Shown: positions 8,233-18,688 of the stretch, one piece after another
How the letters are laid out: each line of letters begins with the position of its first letter
Numbering within the stretch: the stretch's first letter is position 1
Assembly (NCBI RefSeq): GCF_013426735.1
Contig: NZ_AP023275.1
Coordinates: 62,001-126,000, forward strand
DNA length: 64,000 bases
Direction: 5' to 3'
Source of the DNA: Agrobacterium vitis
Lineage (GTDB): Bacteria; Pseudomonadota; Alphaproteobacteria; Rhizobiales; Rhizobiaceae
Position numbers and translations under genes: made by a program
Notes under the pieces: generated by a model
Databases searched by the model: none
What the model was told of the DNA's origin: nothing
The model's input: only the letters and a program-made list of their open reading frames with translations

Positions 8233-10914
8233 TTACGCAGCCCGCCTCATAAGTTTCTCCAAGCGCTTGATCGCCTGCTCTAGCGGCCTTTGACCATCGC
8301 AATAGTCCTGCCACGCCGTATTATCCTTCAGAAGTCCAGGCACCGTGCGAATTGTGAACCGCTTCGGATCGAGGCCTTTTTTTACTTGAGCCCAGTTCAA
8401 GGGCATCGAGACGGTTGCTCCCGGCCGGGCACGGGGCGACAGGGGAGCCACCGCCGTCGAGGTGCGGTCGTTTCTCAGATAATCCAGGAAGATACGGCCT
8501 TCACGCTGCGCCTTGGACATCTTGGTCAGGTAAAGCTCGGGATTGTCGCGGGCCATCTGCAGACACACGTCGTGCGCGAAAGCCTTGCCTTCGTCCCAGC
8601 TCAGCTTCTTGCCCTTCGAAACAGCGAGCGGCGTTACAACATGGAGCCCTTTGCCGCCCGTCGTCTTGCAGAAGCTGACCAGACCCAGCTCTTCAAGCCG
8701 ATCCCTGATTTCTCGTGCACCTTCTACCACTGTCGCAAAGTCGACATCCGGGCCTGGGTCCAGATCGAAGACGAGACGACCGGGGACTTCAGGCTGATAG
8801 GGTTCGCAGTTCCACGGATGTAGCTCGGCGCCGCCGATCTGTGCGATCGCGGCCAAACCCTCGACGCGGCCGATCTGGAGGTACGGCTGCTTGTCGCCTG
8901 AGACTTTCACCTGTTCGATCAGGTTTGATGTCCCCTGCATCGCATGCCTTTGGAAGAACTGCTCCCCGCCAATACCGTCAGGCGTGCGAATGATTGAGCA
9001 CGGCCGGCCCTGGATATGATCGATGAGCCAAGGCCCGACTGCCTCATAATAGTGAGCGAGGTCCACTTTCGTTACGGGTTCGCCATCAAGTGCGTCAGGC
9101 CACAACTCCTTGTCCGGGCTGGAGACCAGGACGCCCATGACGTCGACCTTTGCACCCTTGCGAAGACGGGAAGATGTCGTCGGCGTCGGGGCCGGCTTGC
9201 GAGCGGTTTCCGGGTCGGGCGTATCGACTTCGGCAGGTTCTGCCGGCTTCTCGGCCTCGACTTCTTTTGCGGGCTTATCCTCTCGCAGCCCCTTGAACGC
9301 AGCCTGGCGCACTTGCCCATCAGCCGTCCAGCCGGCGAATTCGATCTCGGCTACCAGTTCCGGCTTCAGCCATACGATCTCGGCGGCTTTTTTTGGGGCG
9401 CCTATTCCGGTGAACGGCGATTTCGACGCTTCCAACGCTTGAAGCTTCGGTAGGATCTGGTCGACGACCTTCGCTCCATAGCCCGTTCCCACCCGTCCGA
9501 CATAGACGAAATGGTCGCCCCGATAGACACCGACCAGCAGCGATCGGAAGGCACCGTTGGTCGTGGCATAGGCTCCGATGACCACCTCGTGCCCGGCCCG
9601 GCACTTGGATTTCGTCCAGGTGTCACTCCGGCCGGATTGGTATGGTGCATCGCCCTTTTTCGACACGATGCCTTCCAGCGAAAGTCGGCACGCCGACTTC
9701 AGCACGGCGTCTCCGCCTGTCTCGAAATGCTCGACGAACCTCAGACGCGGATCGTCACCCGCATCGGACAGCATTGCCGACAATCGTTCTTTGCGCTCGG
9801 TGAGCGGAGCTTCGCGGAGATCTTCCTCACCTTCGAATAGCAGATCGAAACCGAAGAAGACGAGGTCATCGGTCTTTCCTTCCGAAAGTGCTGCCTGAAG
9901 GGCGGCGAAGTCCGGCGCACCATGATTGTCGAGAGCGCAGATCTCTCCGTCGATAATACAATCGGGAAGTGACGAGGCAGCCTTGGCGATAGCGGGCCAT
10001 TTCGCAGTCCAGTCCAGGCCTTTGCGGGTTTTCAGGGTGACATTGCCATCCACCACCCGCATCTGGATCCGGTAGCCATCGAACTTGACTTCGTGGATCC
10101 ATCCCTCGGCAGAAGGCGGGCGGGAGAGCGTTTCGCAAAGCTGCGGTGGCACGAATTCCGGCATACCGGTGTTCGGCTGCTTTGCAGCAGCGGCGCCTTT
10201 CTTGGTCGGCTTTGCCTTCGTCTTCGTTCCGGCCTTTCGCTCGTCGGCGGCCAGGCCCTCGGTGCTATCCCAGACAGCATCAGCCTCGACGACAGAGCCC
10301 TGCGTCATGAAAGGTTTCGGCTTGCGGCCCTTTCCCGACGCGATCGCCTCCATCGTGCGACCGGACGCAACGGAGGTGTCGTTCTCCTCCAGGATGGCTG
10401 CGCCGTTCTCCTCAACCGCATGGTCGTCGTGGTGCTTAATCAGGAGCCAATTGGTGCGCTTCTCGCCCTCGCGTCCGCGCATCCGGACGAGCACAAAACT
10501 ACCGTGCAGGCGCTCGCCTTCGAGCGTGAATTTGAAATCGCCCTTGGCCAGGCCTTGTTCCGCCGTTTTGTTTCCCTCGGGTTCCCAATATCCCCGGTCC
10601 CAGAGCATGACGGTTCCGCCACCGTATTGACCCTTGGGGATGGTGCCTTCGAAGTCGCCATAGTCGAGCGGGTGATCTTCGACCTCGACCGCCAATCTCT
10701 TGTCATGTGGATCGAGTGATGGACCTTTGGTGACCGCCCAGGATTTGAAAACACCATCCATCTCGATCCGAAGATCGTAATGGAGCCGTGTAGCGTCGTG
10801 CTTCTGGATGACGAAGCGACGGCGGTTCGATGACTTCACCCCGACTTCACCGCTGGGCTCGGCGGTTTTCTTGAAGTCGCGTTTCTCGCGGTATTTCGAG
10901 AGATTATCGGGCAT
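8233..10914 (-). CDS. ligD: Multifunctional ATP-dependent DNA ligase LigD
   Basis: An 893-residue protein with three domains in the order phosphoesterase, ligase, polymerase. The N-terminal phosphoesterase is at about 30-165 ([30 protein letters not shown]). A Lys/Ala-rich linker is at about 225-245. The adenylating ligase core has the catalytic Lys at about 277 in EVKFDGYR. The C-terminal primase-polymerase domain has the metal-binding DLDPGP and the [11 protein letters not shown] motif. It repairs double-strand breaks with Ku. The start at 10914 ([14 protein letters not shown]) fits relatives; the frame is open upstream to 10995. It is convergent with the ku pair. Confidence 0.93.
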   Translation of the reverse strand: MPDNLSKYREKRDFKKTAEPSGEVGVKSSNRRRFVIQKHDATRLHYDLRIEMDGVFKSWAVTKGPSLDPHDKRLAVEVEDHPLDYGDFEGTIPKGQYGGGTVMLWDRGYWEPEGNKTAEQGLAKGDFKFTLEGERLHGSFVLVRMRGREGEKRTNWLLIKHHDDHAVEENGAAILEENDTSVASGRTMEAIASGKGRKPKPFMTQGSVVEADAVWDSTEGLAADERKAGTKTKAKPTKKGAAAAKQPNTGMPEFVPPQLCETLSRPPSAEGWIHEVKFDGYRIQMRVVDGNVTLKTRKGLDWTAKWPAIAKAASSLPDCIIDGEICALDNHGAPDFAALQAALSEGKTDDLVFFGFDLLFEGEEDLREAPLTERKERLSAMLSDAGDDPRLRFVEHFETGGDAVLKSACRLSLEGIVSKKGDAPYQSGRSDTWTKSKCRAGHEVVIGAYATTNGAFRSLLVGVYRGDHFVYVGRVGTGYGAKVVDQILPKLQALEASKSPFTGIGAPKKAAEIVWLKPELVAEIEFAGWTADGQVRQAAFKGLREDKPAKEVEAEKPAEPAEVDTPDPETARKPAPTPTTSSRLRKGAKVDVMGVLVSSPDKELWPDALDGEPVTKVDLAHYYEAVGPWLIDHIQGRPCSIIRTPDGIGGEQFFQRHAMQGTSNLIEQVKVSGDKQPYLQIGRVEGLAAIAQIGGAELHPWNCEPYQPEVPGRLVFDLDPGPDVDFATVVEGAREIRDRLEELGLVSFCKTTGGKGLHVVTPLAVSKGKKLSWDEGKAFAHDVCLQMARDNPELYLTKMSKAQREGRIFLDYLRNDRTSTAVAPLSPRARPGATVSMPLNWAQVKKGLDPKRFTIRTVPGLLKDNTAWQDYCDGQRPLEQAIKRLEKLMRRAA

Positions 10915-10942
10915 CGGCGTCTCACGGTTGATTTGCAATGCA

Positions 10943-10968
10943 AATGTTGTCCGTGCGGCGTTTGTTCC
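10943..10968 (-). promoter_or_regulatory. Candidate EcfG-type promoter of ligD
   Basis: On the minus strand, GGAAC (10968-10964), 17 bases, then CATT (10946-10943) matches EcfG promoters except for one base of the -10 element. It ends about 28 bases before the proposed ATG at 10914, which supports that start. Confidence 0.5.
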
Positions 10969-11326
10969 ACCTCTCGTCTCGCAAAAGCTGTGCATTCATC
11001 GGAAGGGGTAGCAAGATCCCAATTGTTAGCGTCATTCAACGAATGTGGAAGCTACACCCAACTCTACCGGTGCCTTCCGAAGCTGCCGAGATGCCCGCTC
11101 TCTTAGGTCAGTAGATAACATGTCGACGGTTCTGATCTCTTCAAGTCGCTTATCTCTATACAAGGTCGTTAGGCGCAGTAACGTGCTGAGTTGATAGACG
11201 ATACGGTTATTCGGCTCACGATTGGGTAACTACCGATTAAGCCCGCGGCCCACGGTGGGATCGCGGTTGGGCAGCAAAAAAACATCTCGCTCAGCAGGCC
11301 CAAGGCCACACTCACCCCGTTGACAG
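10969..11326. other. Intergenic region between ligD and the LLM oxidoreductase
   Basis: Divergent spacer of about 360 bases. Apart from the promoter motifs at either end no gene, RNA structure or repeat was recognised. Confidence 0.5.
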
Positions 11327-11352
11327 GGAACCATCGAACTACGCAGCGCGTT
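11327..11352 (+). promoter_or_regulatory. EcfG-type promoter of the LLM/GH13 operon
   Basis: GGAAC (11327-11331), 17 bases, then CGTT (11349-11352) is a full consensus match. The ATG of the oxidoreductase follows 88 bases downstream, leaving a leader of about 80 bases. Confidence 0.65.
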
Positions 11353-11440
11353 CTCGTTTTTGGTGGATGCCTCGCGGGTGCTCGTAACCCCCATGCAATC
11401 GGCCAAACCCACGTCGAGCGAGAATGACAGGAAGCTGCGC

Positions 11441-12418
11441 ATGATCATCGGATACCATGCATCTCATGAGCAGTTTGCGCCCAGCGATCTATTATCATAT
11501 GTGCAAGCTGCGCAGGATGCTGGTTTTCAAGCCATCATGACTTCTGATCACATCGCCCCATGGTTGAGCCGTCAGGGTAATTCCGGGAACAACTGGGCGT
11601 GGCTTGGTGCAGCCATGGCCAAAACGTCGCTCCCGTTCGGCAGTCTAGCGATCCCAGGCGGCTTGCGCTATCACCCGACGGTCCTTGCACATCTTGTCGG
11701 AACGATCAGCGAAATGTTTCCCGGCCGATTGCGCTGGATCGCGATGGGGAGCGGGGAGGCTCTCAACGAACATGTCGTCGGCGGCAAATGGCCTGCAAAG
11801 GCAGAACGCAATGCGCGCTTACTCGCAGGCACCGAGATTATCCGCGCCCTTCTGCGCGGCGAAGAGGTGGACCGGCATGATCGCTGGTTTACGGTCGACA
11901 AGGCGCGGCTCTGGTCACTGCCAGCTACGCCACCAGCCCTGTTTGCCGCGGCATTGTCCAACGAGACAGCACAATGGGCGGGCGAATGGTCCGACGGACT
12001 GGTTACGGTCAACAAACCGAAGCAGAAGCTTGATGAGATGAGGGACGTTTACCGCCATGGTGGCGGGCAGGGCAAGCCGCTTGCATTGCAGGTACAAGTT
12101 TCCTGGGCGCAAACCGAGGCCCAGGCGAGAGCAGCAGCTTTTGAAGAATGGCGGAACGCAACTTTGCCGCCCGCTGCCTTGGCGGATCTTCCGATGCCCA
12201 AGGATTTCGAGAGGGCAACGCGGCACGTCAAGCCCGAGGACATCGATGAGGTCATTCCGCTTGTCACGGGTCCGGATAGGCTATTCGAGCTGATCTTCGT
12301 GGCAAAAGACTGCGGATTTGAGGAGATGTTCATCCATAACGTCTCTCGTGACCAGATAGGTTTTATCAATTTCATGAAACGTCAGGTCCTCCCCGCACTG
12401 CGCGTATCCGAAACCTGA
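11441..12418 (+). CDS. LLM-class (luciferase-like) flavin oxidoreductase
   Basis: A 325-residue TIM-barrel oxidoreductase of the luciferase-like superfamily, starting MIIGYHASHEQFAPSDLLSY with AGGAAG upstream. Family features are TSDHIAPWL near the start, the segment GGLRYHPTVLAHLVGTISEM and GSGEALNEHV. It resembles the 'probable non-F420 flavinoid oxidoreductase' group. The substrate is unknown. It is followed after 59 bases by a GH13 gene on the same strand and shares an EcfG-type promoter, so a role in osmotic or oxidative stress is likely but unproven. The frame is open upstream to 11360, but that would begin at the promoter. Confidence 0.8.
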   Translation: MIIGYHASHEQFAPSDLLSYVQAAQDAGFQAIMTSDHIAPWLSRQGNSGNNWAWLGAAMAKTSLPFGSLAIPGGLRYHPTVLAHLVGTISEMFPGRLRWIAMGSGEALNEHVVGGKWPAKAERNARLLAGTEIIRALLRGEEVDRHDRWFTVDKARLWSLPATPPALFAAALSNETAQWAGEWSDGLVTVNKPKQKLDEMRDVYRHGGGQGKPLALQVQVSWAQTEAQARAAAFEEWRNATLPPAALADLPMPKDFERATRHVKPEDIDEVIPLVTGPDRLFELIFVAKDCGFEEMFIHNVSRDQIGFINFMKRQVLPALRVSET

Positions 12419-12477
12419 CATGCACGAATTATCGTCGCGCTGAGCGCCTGGGCTTTATTACCGGAAAGGAAAGCAGC

Positions 12478-14139
12478 TTGATCAACGACCTCTGGTACAA
12501 GAACGCTGTCGTCTACTGCCTGTCCGTCGAGACCTTCATGGATGCCAACGGCGATGGAGTGGGCGATTTTCAGGGGCTGCAACGGCGGTTGGATTATCTG
12601 GCCGGTCTGGGCGTCAATGCCATCTGGCTGATGCCGTTTCAGGCCTCTCCGGGTCTCGATGATGGCTACGATGTCTCCGACTATTACAACATCGATCCCA
12701 GATACGGCACCCTCGGCGACTTCGTCGAATTCACCCATAGCGCAAAGCAACGCGGTATACGGGTGCTGATCGACCTCGTCGTCAATCATACGTCCGATCA
12801 GCATCCCTGGTTCAAACAGGCCTGCGCCGACAAGAATTCCCGATACAGGGACTGGTACGTATGGTCTGAGAAGAAGCCGGAAAATGCCGACGAGGGCATG
12901 GTCTTTCCTGGTGTACAAAAGACCACATGGACACGGGACGAAAAGTCCGGCGAATACTATTTTCACCGTTTCTTCAAATTCCAGCCGGATCTCAACACCG
13001 GCAATCCACATGTCCAGGCGGAAATCCTCAAGATCATGGGTTTCTGGATACAGCTCGGCGTATCGGGTTTTCGCATGGACGCCGTTCCCTTCGTGATTGC
13101 CGAAAAGGGTGCAGATGTGAAGGAATCGAAGCCGCAGTTCGATCTGTTGCGCAGTTTCCGCGAGTTCCTGCAGTGGCGCAAGGGTGACAGCATCATCCTT
13201 GCGGAGGCCAATGTCGTGCCCAAGGAGAACCTGCAGTATTTCGGCGACGACGGCGATCGTATGCAGATGATGTTCAATTTCCACGTCAACCAGGCTCTGT
13301 TCTACGCGCTCGCTAGCGCCGATACCCGGCCCCTTGACAAGGCGATGAACGAGACCCGGGAGCGACCGCAAACGGGGCAATGGGGAATATTCCTGCGCAA
13401 CCACGACGAACTCGATCTTGGCCGGCTGACGGAAAAACAGCGGCAAGCCGTGTTTTCCGCCTTCGGTCCAGACAAGGACATGCAGCTCTATGATCGGGGG
13501 ATACGGCGTCGCCTAGCGCCGATGCTGGGCGGCGATACCAGGCGTCTCAGGCTTGCTTATAGCCTGATGTATTCGCTGCCGGGCACCCCGGTCCTGCGAT
13601 ATGGTGACGAGATCGGCATGGGAGACGACCTAGCATTGGAGGAGCGCAACTGCGCCCGCACGCCTATGCAATGGTCGACCGAGCCGCATGGCGGCTTCAC
13701 CAAGGCGGAAAAACCCGTCTTGCCCGTCATCGAAGGAGGTCCCTATGGGTTCGAACATGTCAATGTCGCGGCACAGCGGCGGGACGCGGAATCGATGCTG
13801 AACTGGACCGAGCGGATGATCCGTATGCGAAAGGAAGCCCCTGAAATCGGATGGGGAAGTTTCAGCGTTCTGGACTGCGGCGATACCGGTGTCCTGGCGA
13901 TGCGCTACGACTGGCGCCACAACGCCGTCGTCATCATCCACAATCTCCACGACAAGCCAGTCGATATCTCGTTCGATCCCGGCGTAGGTGAGAGTGGACG
14001 CGTCCTGATCGACATCGCCGACGGCAGCGACAGCAGCGCGGACGAGAAAGGCCGGCATAACATGGTGATCGAGCCATTCGGTTATCGCTGGTACCGCGCC
14101 GGCGGGCTCGATTACCTGCTCAAGAGAAGCGACATCTGA
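12478..14139 (+). CDS. Trehalose-synthase-like GH13 glycosidase/glucosyltransferase
   Basis: A 553-residue GH13 enzyme starting with TTG behind GGAAAGGA (MINDLWYKNAVVYCLSVETF). The barrel motifs are VVNHTSDQHPWF, GFRMDAVP with nucleophile Asp201, ILAEAN with acid/base Glu243, and FLRNHDEL with Asp310. The SLPGTPVLRYGDEIGMGD segment follows. This pattern is closest to maltose alpha-D-glucosyltransferase (trehalose synthase) and relatives, which interconvert maltose and trehalose. The usual maltokinase partner is absent. It is co-oriented with the LLM gene, and a truncated second GH13 gene follows. Confidence 0.85.
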   Translation: MINDLWYKNAVVYCLSVETFMDANGDGVGDFQGLQRRLDYLAGLGVNAIWLMPFQASPGLDDGYDVSDYYNIDPRYGTLGDFVEFTHSAKQRGIRVLIDLVVNHTSDQHPWFKQACADKNSRYRDWYVWSEKKPENADEGMVFPGVQKTTWTRDEKSGEYYFHRFFKFQPDLNTGNPHVQAEILKIMGFWIQLGVSGFRMDAVPFVIAEKGADVKESKPQFDLLRSFREFLQWRKGDSIILAEANVVPKENLQYFGDDGDRMQMMFNFHVNQALFYALASADTRPLDKAMNETRERPQTGQWGIFLRNHDELDLGRLTEKQRQAVFSAFGPDKDMQLYDRGIRRRLAPMLGGDTRRLRLAYSLMYSLPGTPVLRYGDEIGMGDDLALEERNCARTPMQWSTEPHGGFTKAEKPVLPVIEGGPYGFEHVNVAAQRRDAESMLNWTERMIRMRKEAPEIGWGSFSVLDCGDTGVLAMRYDWRHNAVVIIHNLHDKPVDISFDPGVGESGRVLIDIADGSDSSADEKGRHNMVIEPFGYRWYRAGGLDYLLKRSDI

Positions 14140-14245
14140 TCCCGCACCGGAACCTCGGCTTTGCTCCACCCGTTGCCCGATAGGCGAAGCGGCGTCTCTT
14201 GCCGTCCGTCATTCCGCCAGCCGACTCAAATCAGCGAGATCCGCA

Positions 14246-14320
14246 ATGCCTGTAGTTGCTCCCGACAATCCGGTTCCCGATATCAAGTGGTGGCACACCG
14301 CGACCGTGTACCAGGTCTAC
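14246..14320 (+). pseudogene. Start of a second GH13 gene, cut after 25 codons
   Basis: ATG at 14246 begins a frame reading MPVVAPDNPVPDIKWWHTAT and then VYQVY, the typical beginning of an alpha-glucosidase of the GH13 family. It stops matching at about 14320, where IS66 sequence starts. The gene followed the trehalose-synthase-like gene in the original operon and has been lost by IS-mediated deletion. Confidence 0.65.
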
Positions 14321-14717
14321 AAGAAGCTCTACGGTAACAGATCATCGAGGCCGCCTGCATGGCGCATGTGCGCCGCAAGTTCCATGATGTGGTCAAGCTG
14401 AAGCCATCTCCGATCGCTGACGAAGGGCTGTCACGCATCGGTGCGCTCTACGATATCGAGGATCGCATCCGCGGCATGCCGGCCGACGAGCGACGCAAAC
14501 TGCGCAAGGATCACGCCAAGCCCATTCTATCGGACCTGAAGGGCTGGATTGAGGCTACGCTTTCGACGTTGCCGCAGAAGTAGAAGCTGGCCGAGGCAAT
14601 GCGATATGCCCTCTCTCGATGGGCAGCCTTGAGCGTCTACATCGACGATGGCCGGGTCGAAATCGACAACAGCGTCGAGCGGACCATCAGGCCCCTTGGC
14701 GGACCTGAGTCATTGTG
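14321..14717 (+). pseudogene. IS66-family TnpC, C-terminal fragment
   Basis: The frame contains EAACMAHVRRKFHDVVK, RIGALYDIEDRIRG and a YALSRWAALSVYIDDGRVEI segment followed by DNSVERTIRPLG. These are hallmarks of the C-terminal half of IS66 TnpC. A TAG at 14581-14583 interrupts it, and the extreme C-terminus is replaced by recombinase sequence. Neither the IS66 ends nor TnpA and TnpB are present. Confidence 0.8.
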
Positions 14718-14727
14718 CAATCCTTCT

Positions 14728-15565
14728 CTAAGTATCGGTAAACATTGGAATCGTCTCCGCATCAGCAATGCGACACGGGCGACCCTTTCGCGCTATCGCG
14801 GCTCGGACGGTCGCAGAATTGAGGTCACTGGCCCGGATTTGATACGGTGCGCCGGGAACCACCTGCTCGGCAGACAACACCCTCGTCTTGATCAAGTGTC
14901 GTATCCGGTGGTTGGTCACGCCCAAAGCCGCCGCAGCCTCGGTCATGGTCAGCCAGTCGCCGTCTTTGTCGGCTGATTTGTATGCGTGGATGGCGCGTAC
15001 GCGCCTCACCGAAGCGACACGGTGCGCGGTCCAGGTTTTTCCTTGCCCGGTCGGCATGCCCATTCGATTGAGCGACGCGGCGATATGTTCATCGGACCAG
15101 CGTCCAACCATGCTCCGCATCACCGCCAAGGCGTCTTCCGTTGTGGCGCACCCATGTTCACCGCTCTGAGGCTTGCGAACTCTCAGCTCCGAGTGCTGAC
15201 CGCCCTTCCAATGGATCGTGAGCACCACGTCGCGCACCGCATCATCAACATCGACCACAATGTCGGCGATCAGTGTACGTAGCAGTTGCTGGCGCACGCG
15301 CATGGTGACATCGGGCGTCGACGAGGCCGCTTGCAGATTGTCAGCGAGGTTTACGAAATTGCCTGGGTCAACTTCTATGGTTGAGGGGCAATCTGCAGGT
15401 TTGCGCACTTCCAGATCACGAACGCGGCGGAGCGCCGTTTCCCAATTCTTCTCTAGCTGTGCAGCAATCAAGCGATTGCCTGGATCGCATGCCGCATAAC
15501 GCCGCTCGGCAAGGCTTGCCTCGTAGCGGTCCTGCCGCAGTTCTAGGTCGTGAATGTGGCGCTGT
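14728..15565 (-). pseudogene. Large serine recombinase, C-terminal fragment
   Basis: About 280 residues are open from the IS6 junction at 15565 to a stop at 14728. The region LELRQDRYEASLAERRYAAC followed by DPGNRLIAAQLEKNWETAL resembles the coiled-coil part of large serine recombinases. It is followed by an MGMPTGQGKTWTAHRVASVR segment and a helix-turn-helix-like WLTMTEAAAALGVTNHRIRH. The catalytic N-terminal resolvase domain is missing because IS6 copy B lies at that point. It is inactive. Confidence 0.7.
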
Positions 15566-16383
15566 GGCACTGTAAAGTTAACCTGGCATCGATCAACATT
15601 TGGGATCTTGTGGCATGACCAGATTTGCCCGTGATCCTCTTTATCGTCGCCATCGATTTCCAGCCGAGGTGATTGCCCATGCCGTTTGGCTCTATTTCCG
15701 GTTTCCGCTGAGCCTGCGGATGGTCGAGGATATGCTGGCTGCCCGTGGCCTCATCGTCTCTCACCAAACCGTGAGGCTCTGGGCGGAGAAGTTCGGTAGA
15801 CATTTTGCCAATGATATCCGCAAGCGATCTGCCGGCAGGCTCGGTGACAACTGGCACTTCGACGAGATTGTCATCACGATCGCCGGCAAGAAACATTGGC
15901 TCTGGCGCGCCGTCGATCAGGACGGTTTTGTTCTCGACGTGCTGTTGCAAAGCCGCCGCGATGCCAAGGCGGCAAAGCGTTTGATGCGAAAGCTTCTGAA
16001 AGGGCAATGCCGTGCGCCGCGTGTGATAATCACCGACAAGCTTCGATCCTACGGTGCGGCGAAGCGTGATATCATGCCCGGTATCGAACATCGCTCGCAC
16101 AAGGGCCTGAACAATCGGGCCGAGAATTCTCATCAGCCTGTCCGACGGCGTGAAAGGATTATGAGGCGCTTCAAGTCAGCGAGGCACCTTCAACGGTTCG
16201 TTTCCATCCACGATCCGATTGCCAACCTCTTTCACGTTCCCCGCCACGACATTCCATCCACCCATCATCGCGAATTGCGAGAAACAGCCATGCAAACATG
16301 GTACCAAATCGCTGGCATTCAAGCCGCCTAAACCAGAACCTCAACCCCAAATCATGACTGCGAAGCGCTAAGTTTACATTGCC
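15566..16383 (+). mobile_element. IS6-family element type 2, copy B
   Basis: 818 bp, in inverted orientation relative to copy A at 4340-5157. The ends are GGCACTGTAAAGTTA and the complement of GGCAATGTAAACTTA. The flanking octamers differ (ggcgctgt and atttgtac). Copies A and B bracket the NHEJ/trehalose block as inverted repeats and could support inversion of about 10 kb. Confidence 0.9.
15615..16331 (+). CDS. IS6-family transposase, type 2
   Basis: 238 residues, differing from copy A by one readable substitution (WHFDEIVI instead of WHFDEVVI). The catalytic Asp, Asp and Glu regions are all present (HFDE, ITDKLRSYG and NRAENSH). It is presumably active and is the best donor for the partial copies in this window. 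Confidence 0.9.
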   Translation: MTRFARDPLYRRHRFPAEVIAHAVWLYFRFPLSLRMVEDMLAARGLIVSHQTVRLWAEKFGRHFANDIRKRSAGRLGDNWHFDEIVITIAGKKHWLWRAVDQDGFVLDVLLQSRRDAKAAKRLMRKLLKGQCRAPRVIITDKLRSYGAAKRDIMPGIEHRSHKGLNNRAENSHQPVRRRERIMRRFKSARHLQRFVSIHDPIANLFHVPRHDIPSTHHRELRETAMQTWYQIAGIQAA

Positions 16384-16527
16384 ATTTGTACTCCAGAGCA
16401 CATCAGCAACCTTAGATAAATTTGGCAAAATACAATTCAGCAAAAAATGGGCATTAAATTACCTGTTGTTAATGTGTCTATAGCTAACTTAAGCGCATCA
16501 CTAATTCGGCCATTCATGAGGCATTGA

Positions 16528-18312
16528 ATGCGACTTCTATCGATTTTTGGTAACGATCTCGCTTATATCATGAAGGCATTCGATCGCTCTCAGGCGATCA
16601 TTTCCTTTACGCCGGATGGCAAGATCCTCGATGCCAACCAGAATTTCTGCAAGGCGATCGGCTATACCCGCGAAGAGATCGTTGGCAAGAATCATCGCAT
16701 GTTCGTTGACCCAAAAGAGGCTCAGTTGCCCGAATACAAGGCCTTCTGGAAACGACTGGCCAGCGGCGAGTACGACCAGCGTCAGTACAAGCGCATTGGC
16801 AAAGGTGGAAAGGAAATCTGGATCGAGGCGTCCTATAACCCCGTCATTCGCGGTGGCAAGGTGGTCAAGGTGGTCAAAATTGCAACTGAGATAACCGCTT
16901 CAAAACACGAAAGCCTGGAGAGTAAAGGTAAGCTTGATGCGCTTTCGCGCGCCCAGGCGATTATCGAGTTCATGCCCGACGGCAAAATCCTGACAGCCAA
17001 TAAGAATTTCCTCGAGACACTCGGTTACACGCTTGAGGAGATTGTTGGCAAGCATCATGGAATATTCTGCGAACCCGATTTCGTGGCATCGCGCGAATAT
17101 TCGGAATTCTGGACGAGGCTTGCCAAAGGCGAATACTATAGCGATGAGTTCAAGCGCATCCGCAAAGATGGTAGCCCAGTCTATATACAGGCAACCTATA
17201 ACCCGATCTTGGACGAGGACGGCAACGTCTTCAAGGTCGTGAAATTTGCGACCGATGTATCCGGGCGCGTCTTGGCGCTGCAAAAGATTGGATCGGGGCT
17301 CGAGCGCCTTTCAGACTGCAATATACGTGTTACTATCGACGAACCCTTTGTTGAAGAATTCGAACACCTGCGTCATGACTTCAACGAGTCGCTCGCCAAA
17401 TTCCAGGAGACGCTGGAAGACGTTTTGTCACAGACCACCATGCTCTCTTCAAAAAGTGGAGACATGAGCGAGAGCGCAAACGGCATTGCCCACCGCTCGG
17501 AGCAGCAAGCAGCAGCACTGGAAGAAACCTCGGCTGCACTGGAAGAAATAACTGTTACTGTTCGTGAGTCCGTTGGGAGAACAGCCGAGGCAAGAGACCT
17601 GGTTCGAGACGCTCGATCCGCCGCCTCAAAATCGGTTCAAGTCGTCAATTCTACCGTGAATGCGATGGGGCGAATCGAGGCTGCGTCGAGGGAAATCACA
17701 AACATTATTGACGTGATCGACCAGATCTCATTTCAAACAAATCTTCTCGCCCTGAACGCCGGTGTTGAAGCAGCGCGCGCTGGTGACGCCGGCAAGGGCT
17801 TTGCGGTTGTAGCACAAGAGGTACGAGAGCTTGCTCAGCGGTCAACCAAAGCCGCCAAAGAAATCGCCGTTCTTATCGGCAATTCTTCAAATGCGGTGAA
17901 GGACGGTGTGCGCCTTGTAGGCGAAACGGGCGATGCCCTTAAGAGCATCGAAGGCTATGTGCAGTCGATAGATGCAAACATCGATGGTATCGCGTTGGCA
18001 TCGTCAGAGCAGTCGACCAGTCTCAATGAGATCAACTCAGCTGTGAACTCCCTTGACCAGATGACTCAACAAAATGCTGGCATGGTGAGCAGCATGGGCA
18101 CCATTGCCGAAGCTGTGGCATCCGGCGCTGCGGAGCTTGAAGCGCTTGTTAAACGCTTCAAGCTCAACCGTCGCGAGTGGATTCGCGAACCGGGTTCAGA
18201 GGCAGCAAAGCTTGGTCCGGAAAGCAGGGGGTATGGTAAGAATACGATTTACCAACCCGAGCGTGCTCATCAACAGACGAAAGGCTCTTCTAAGATGAAG
18301 CTTGCCTCGTGA
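16528..18312 (+). CDS. Soluble methyl-accepting chemotaxis protein with two PAS domains
   Basis: A 594-residue receptor without membrane segments. Two PAS domains occupy about 12-130 and 135-255, each with the [14 protein letters not shown] / [14 protein letters not shown] pattern and a GYT(R/L)EEIVGK(N/H)H segment, resembling Aer-type energy or redox sensors. The signalling domain is at about 300-555, with the tip [20 protein letters not shown] and methylation-helix-like EEQ-rich segments. Start ATG at 16528 has GAGG upstream. The gene lies 144 bases downstream of IS6 copy B with no other chemotaxis gene beside it. It could feed the cluster at 42-52 kb or a chromosomal one. Confidence 0.9.
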   Translation: MRLLSIFGNDLAYIMKAFDRSQAIISFTPDGKILDANQNFCKAIGYTREEIVGKNHRMFVDPKEAQLPEYKAFWKRLASGEYDQRQYKRIGKGGKEIWIEASYNPVIRGGKVVKVVKIATEITASKHESLESKGKLDALSRAQAIIEFMPDGKILTANKNFLETLGYTLEEIVGKHHGIFCEPDFVASREYSEFWTRLAKGEYYSDEFKRIRKDGSPVYIQATYNPILDEDGNVFKVVKFATDVSGRVLALQKIGSGLERLSDCNIRVTIDEPFVEEFEHLRHDFNESLAKFQETLEDVLSQTTMLSSKSGDMSESANGIAHRSEQQAAALEETSAALEEITVTVRESVGRTAEARDLVRDARSAASKSVQVVNSTVNAMGRIEAASREITNIIDVIDQISFQTNLLALNAGVEAARAGDAGKGFAVVAQEVRELAQRSTKAAKEIAVLIGNSSNAVKDGVRLVGETGDALKSIEGYVQSIDANIDGIALASSEQSTSLNEINSAVNSLDQMTQQNAGMVSSMGTIAEAVASGAAELEALVKRFKLNRREWIREPGSEAAKLGPESRGYGKNTIYQPERAHQQTKGSSKMKLAS

Positions 18313-18457
18313 GTGTTTCTGAAGAAATTTCGCTATTTCAATGCGGCAGGATGTGAAACAGCACAGAAGGGTGACCCGTTCGAAAAGGTGGGAAGCGCCT
18401 GACTTTATCTGCAGAATCGCACCGAGAGTGGGTCATCCTCGGCGCTGTTTCATAGAG

Positions 18458-18688
18458 ATGACGATTTCAATCGAACAGCATATCGAGGAACTCCGACTGG
18501 AAGCACGCGAACCGGCAACCAGGTGCGAACGCCGCCAAATCGGGGCTGAACTCGGTCTGGCGCTGGCCGAGCTTGCAGTTATCACGACCGAGCAGGGCGC
18601 AACGTCAGCGCGGAGCCTCCTTTCTAGGAGGCTTACATCGTACCGCCGCCGGCAGCCTTTTCGCCTCACGCGTTCAGCGCATCCTTGA
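18458..18688 (+). CDS. Small hypothetical protein, possibly frameshifted at its end
   Basis: 76 residues starting MTISIEQHIEELRLEAREPA. The first ~50 residues form a charged helix ending ELAVITTEQG and look like a small rhizobial protein family with a short C-terminus. In the neighbouring frame the sequence reads AEPPF and stops at about 18636, the end expected for that family. A one-base indel near 18600-18610 is therefore likely. The C-terminal tail of the longer frame overlaps the HU gene and is probably artefactual. Confidence 0.45.
   Translation: MTISIEQHIEELRLEAREPATRCERRQIGAELGLALAELAVITTEQGATSARSLLSRRLTSYRRRQPFRLTRSAHP

Noticed and set aside
12382..13446. 354-codon minus-strand frame
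   Set aside because: It is the antisense of the GH13 gene, whose catalytic motifs are perfect on the plus strand.
4340..16383. Composite resistance transposon bounded by IS6 copies
   Set aside because: The enclosed genes are DNA repair and sugar metabolism, no resistance gene is present, and the flanks lack matching 8-bp duplications.
18458..18688. C-terminal tail of the small protein overlapping HU
   Set aside because: The tail is Arg-rich shadow sequence; the family-like end AEPPF is in the adjacent frame and stops before the HU gene.
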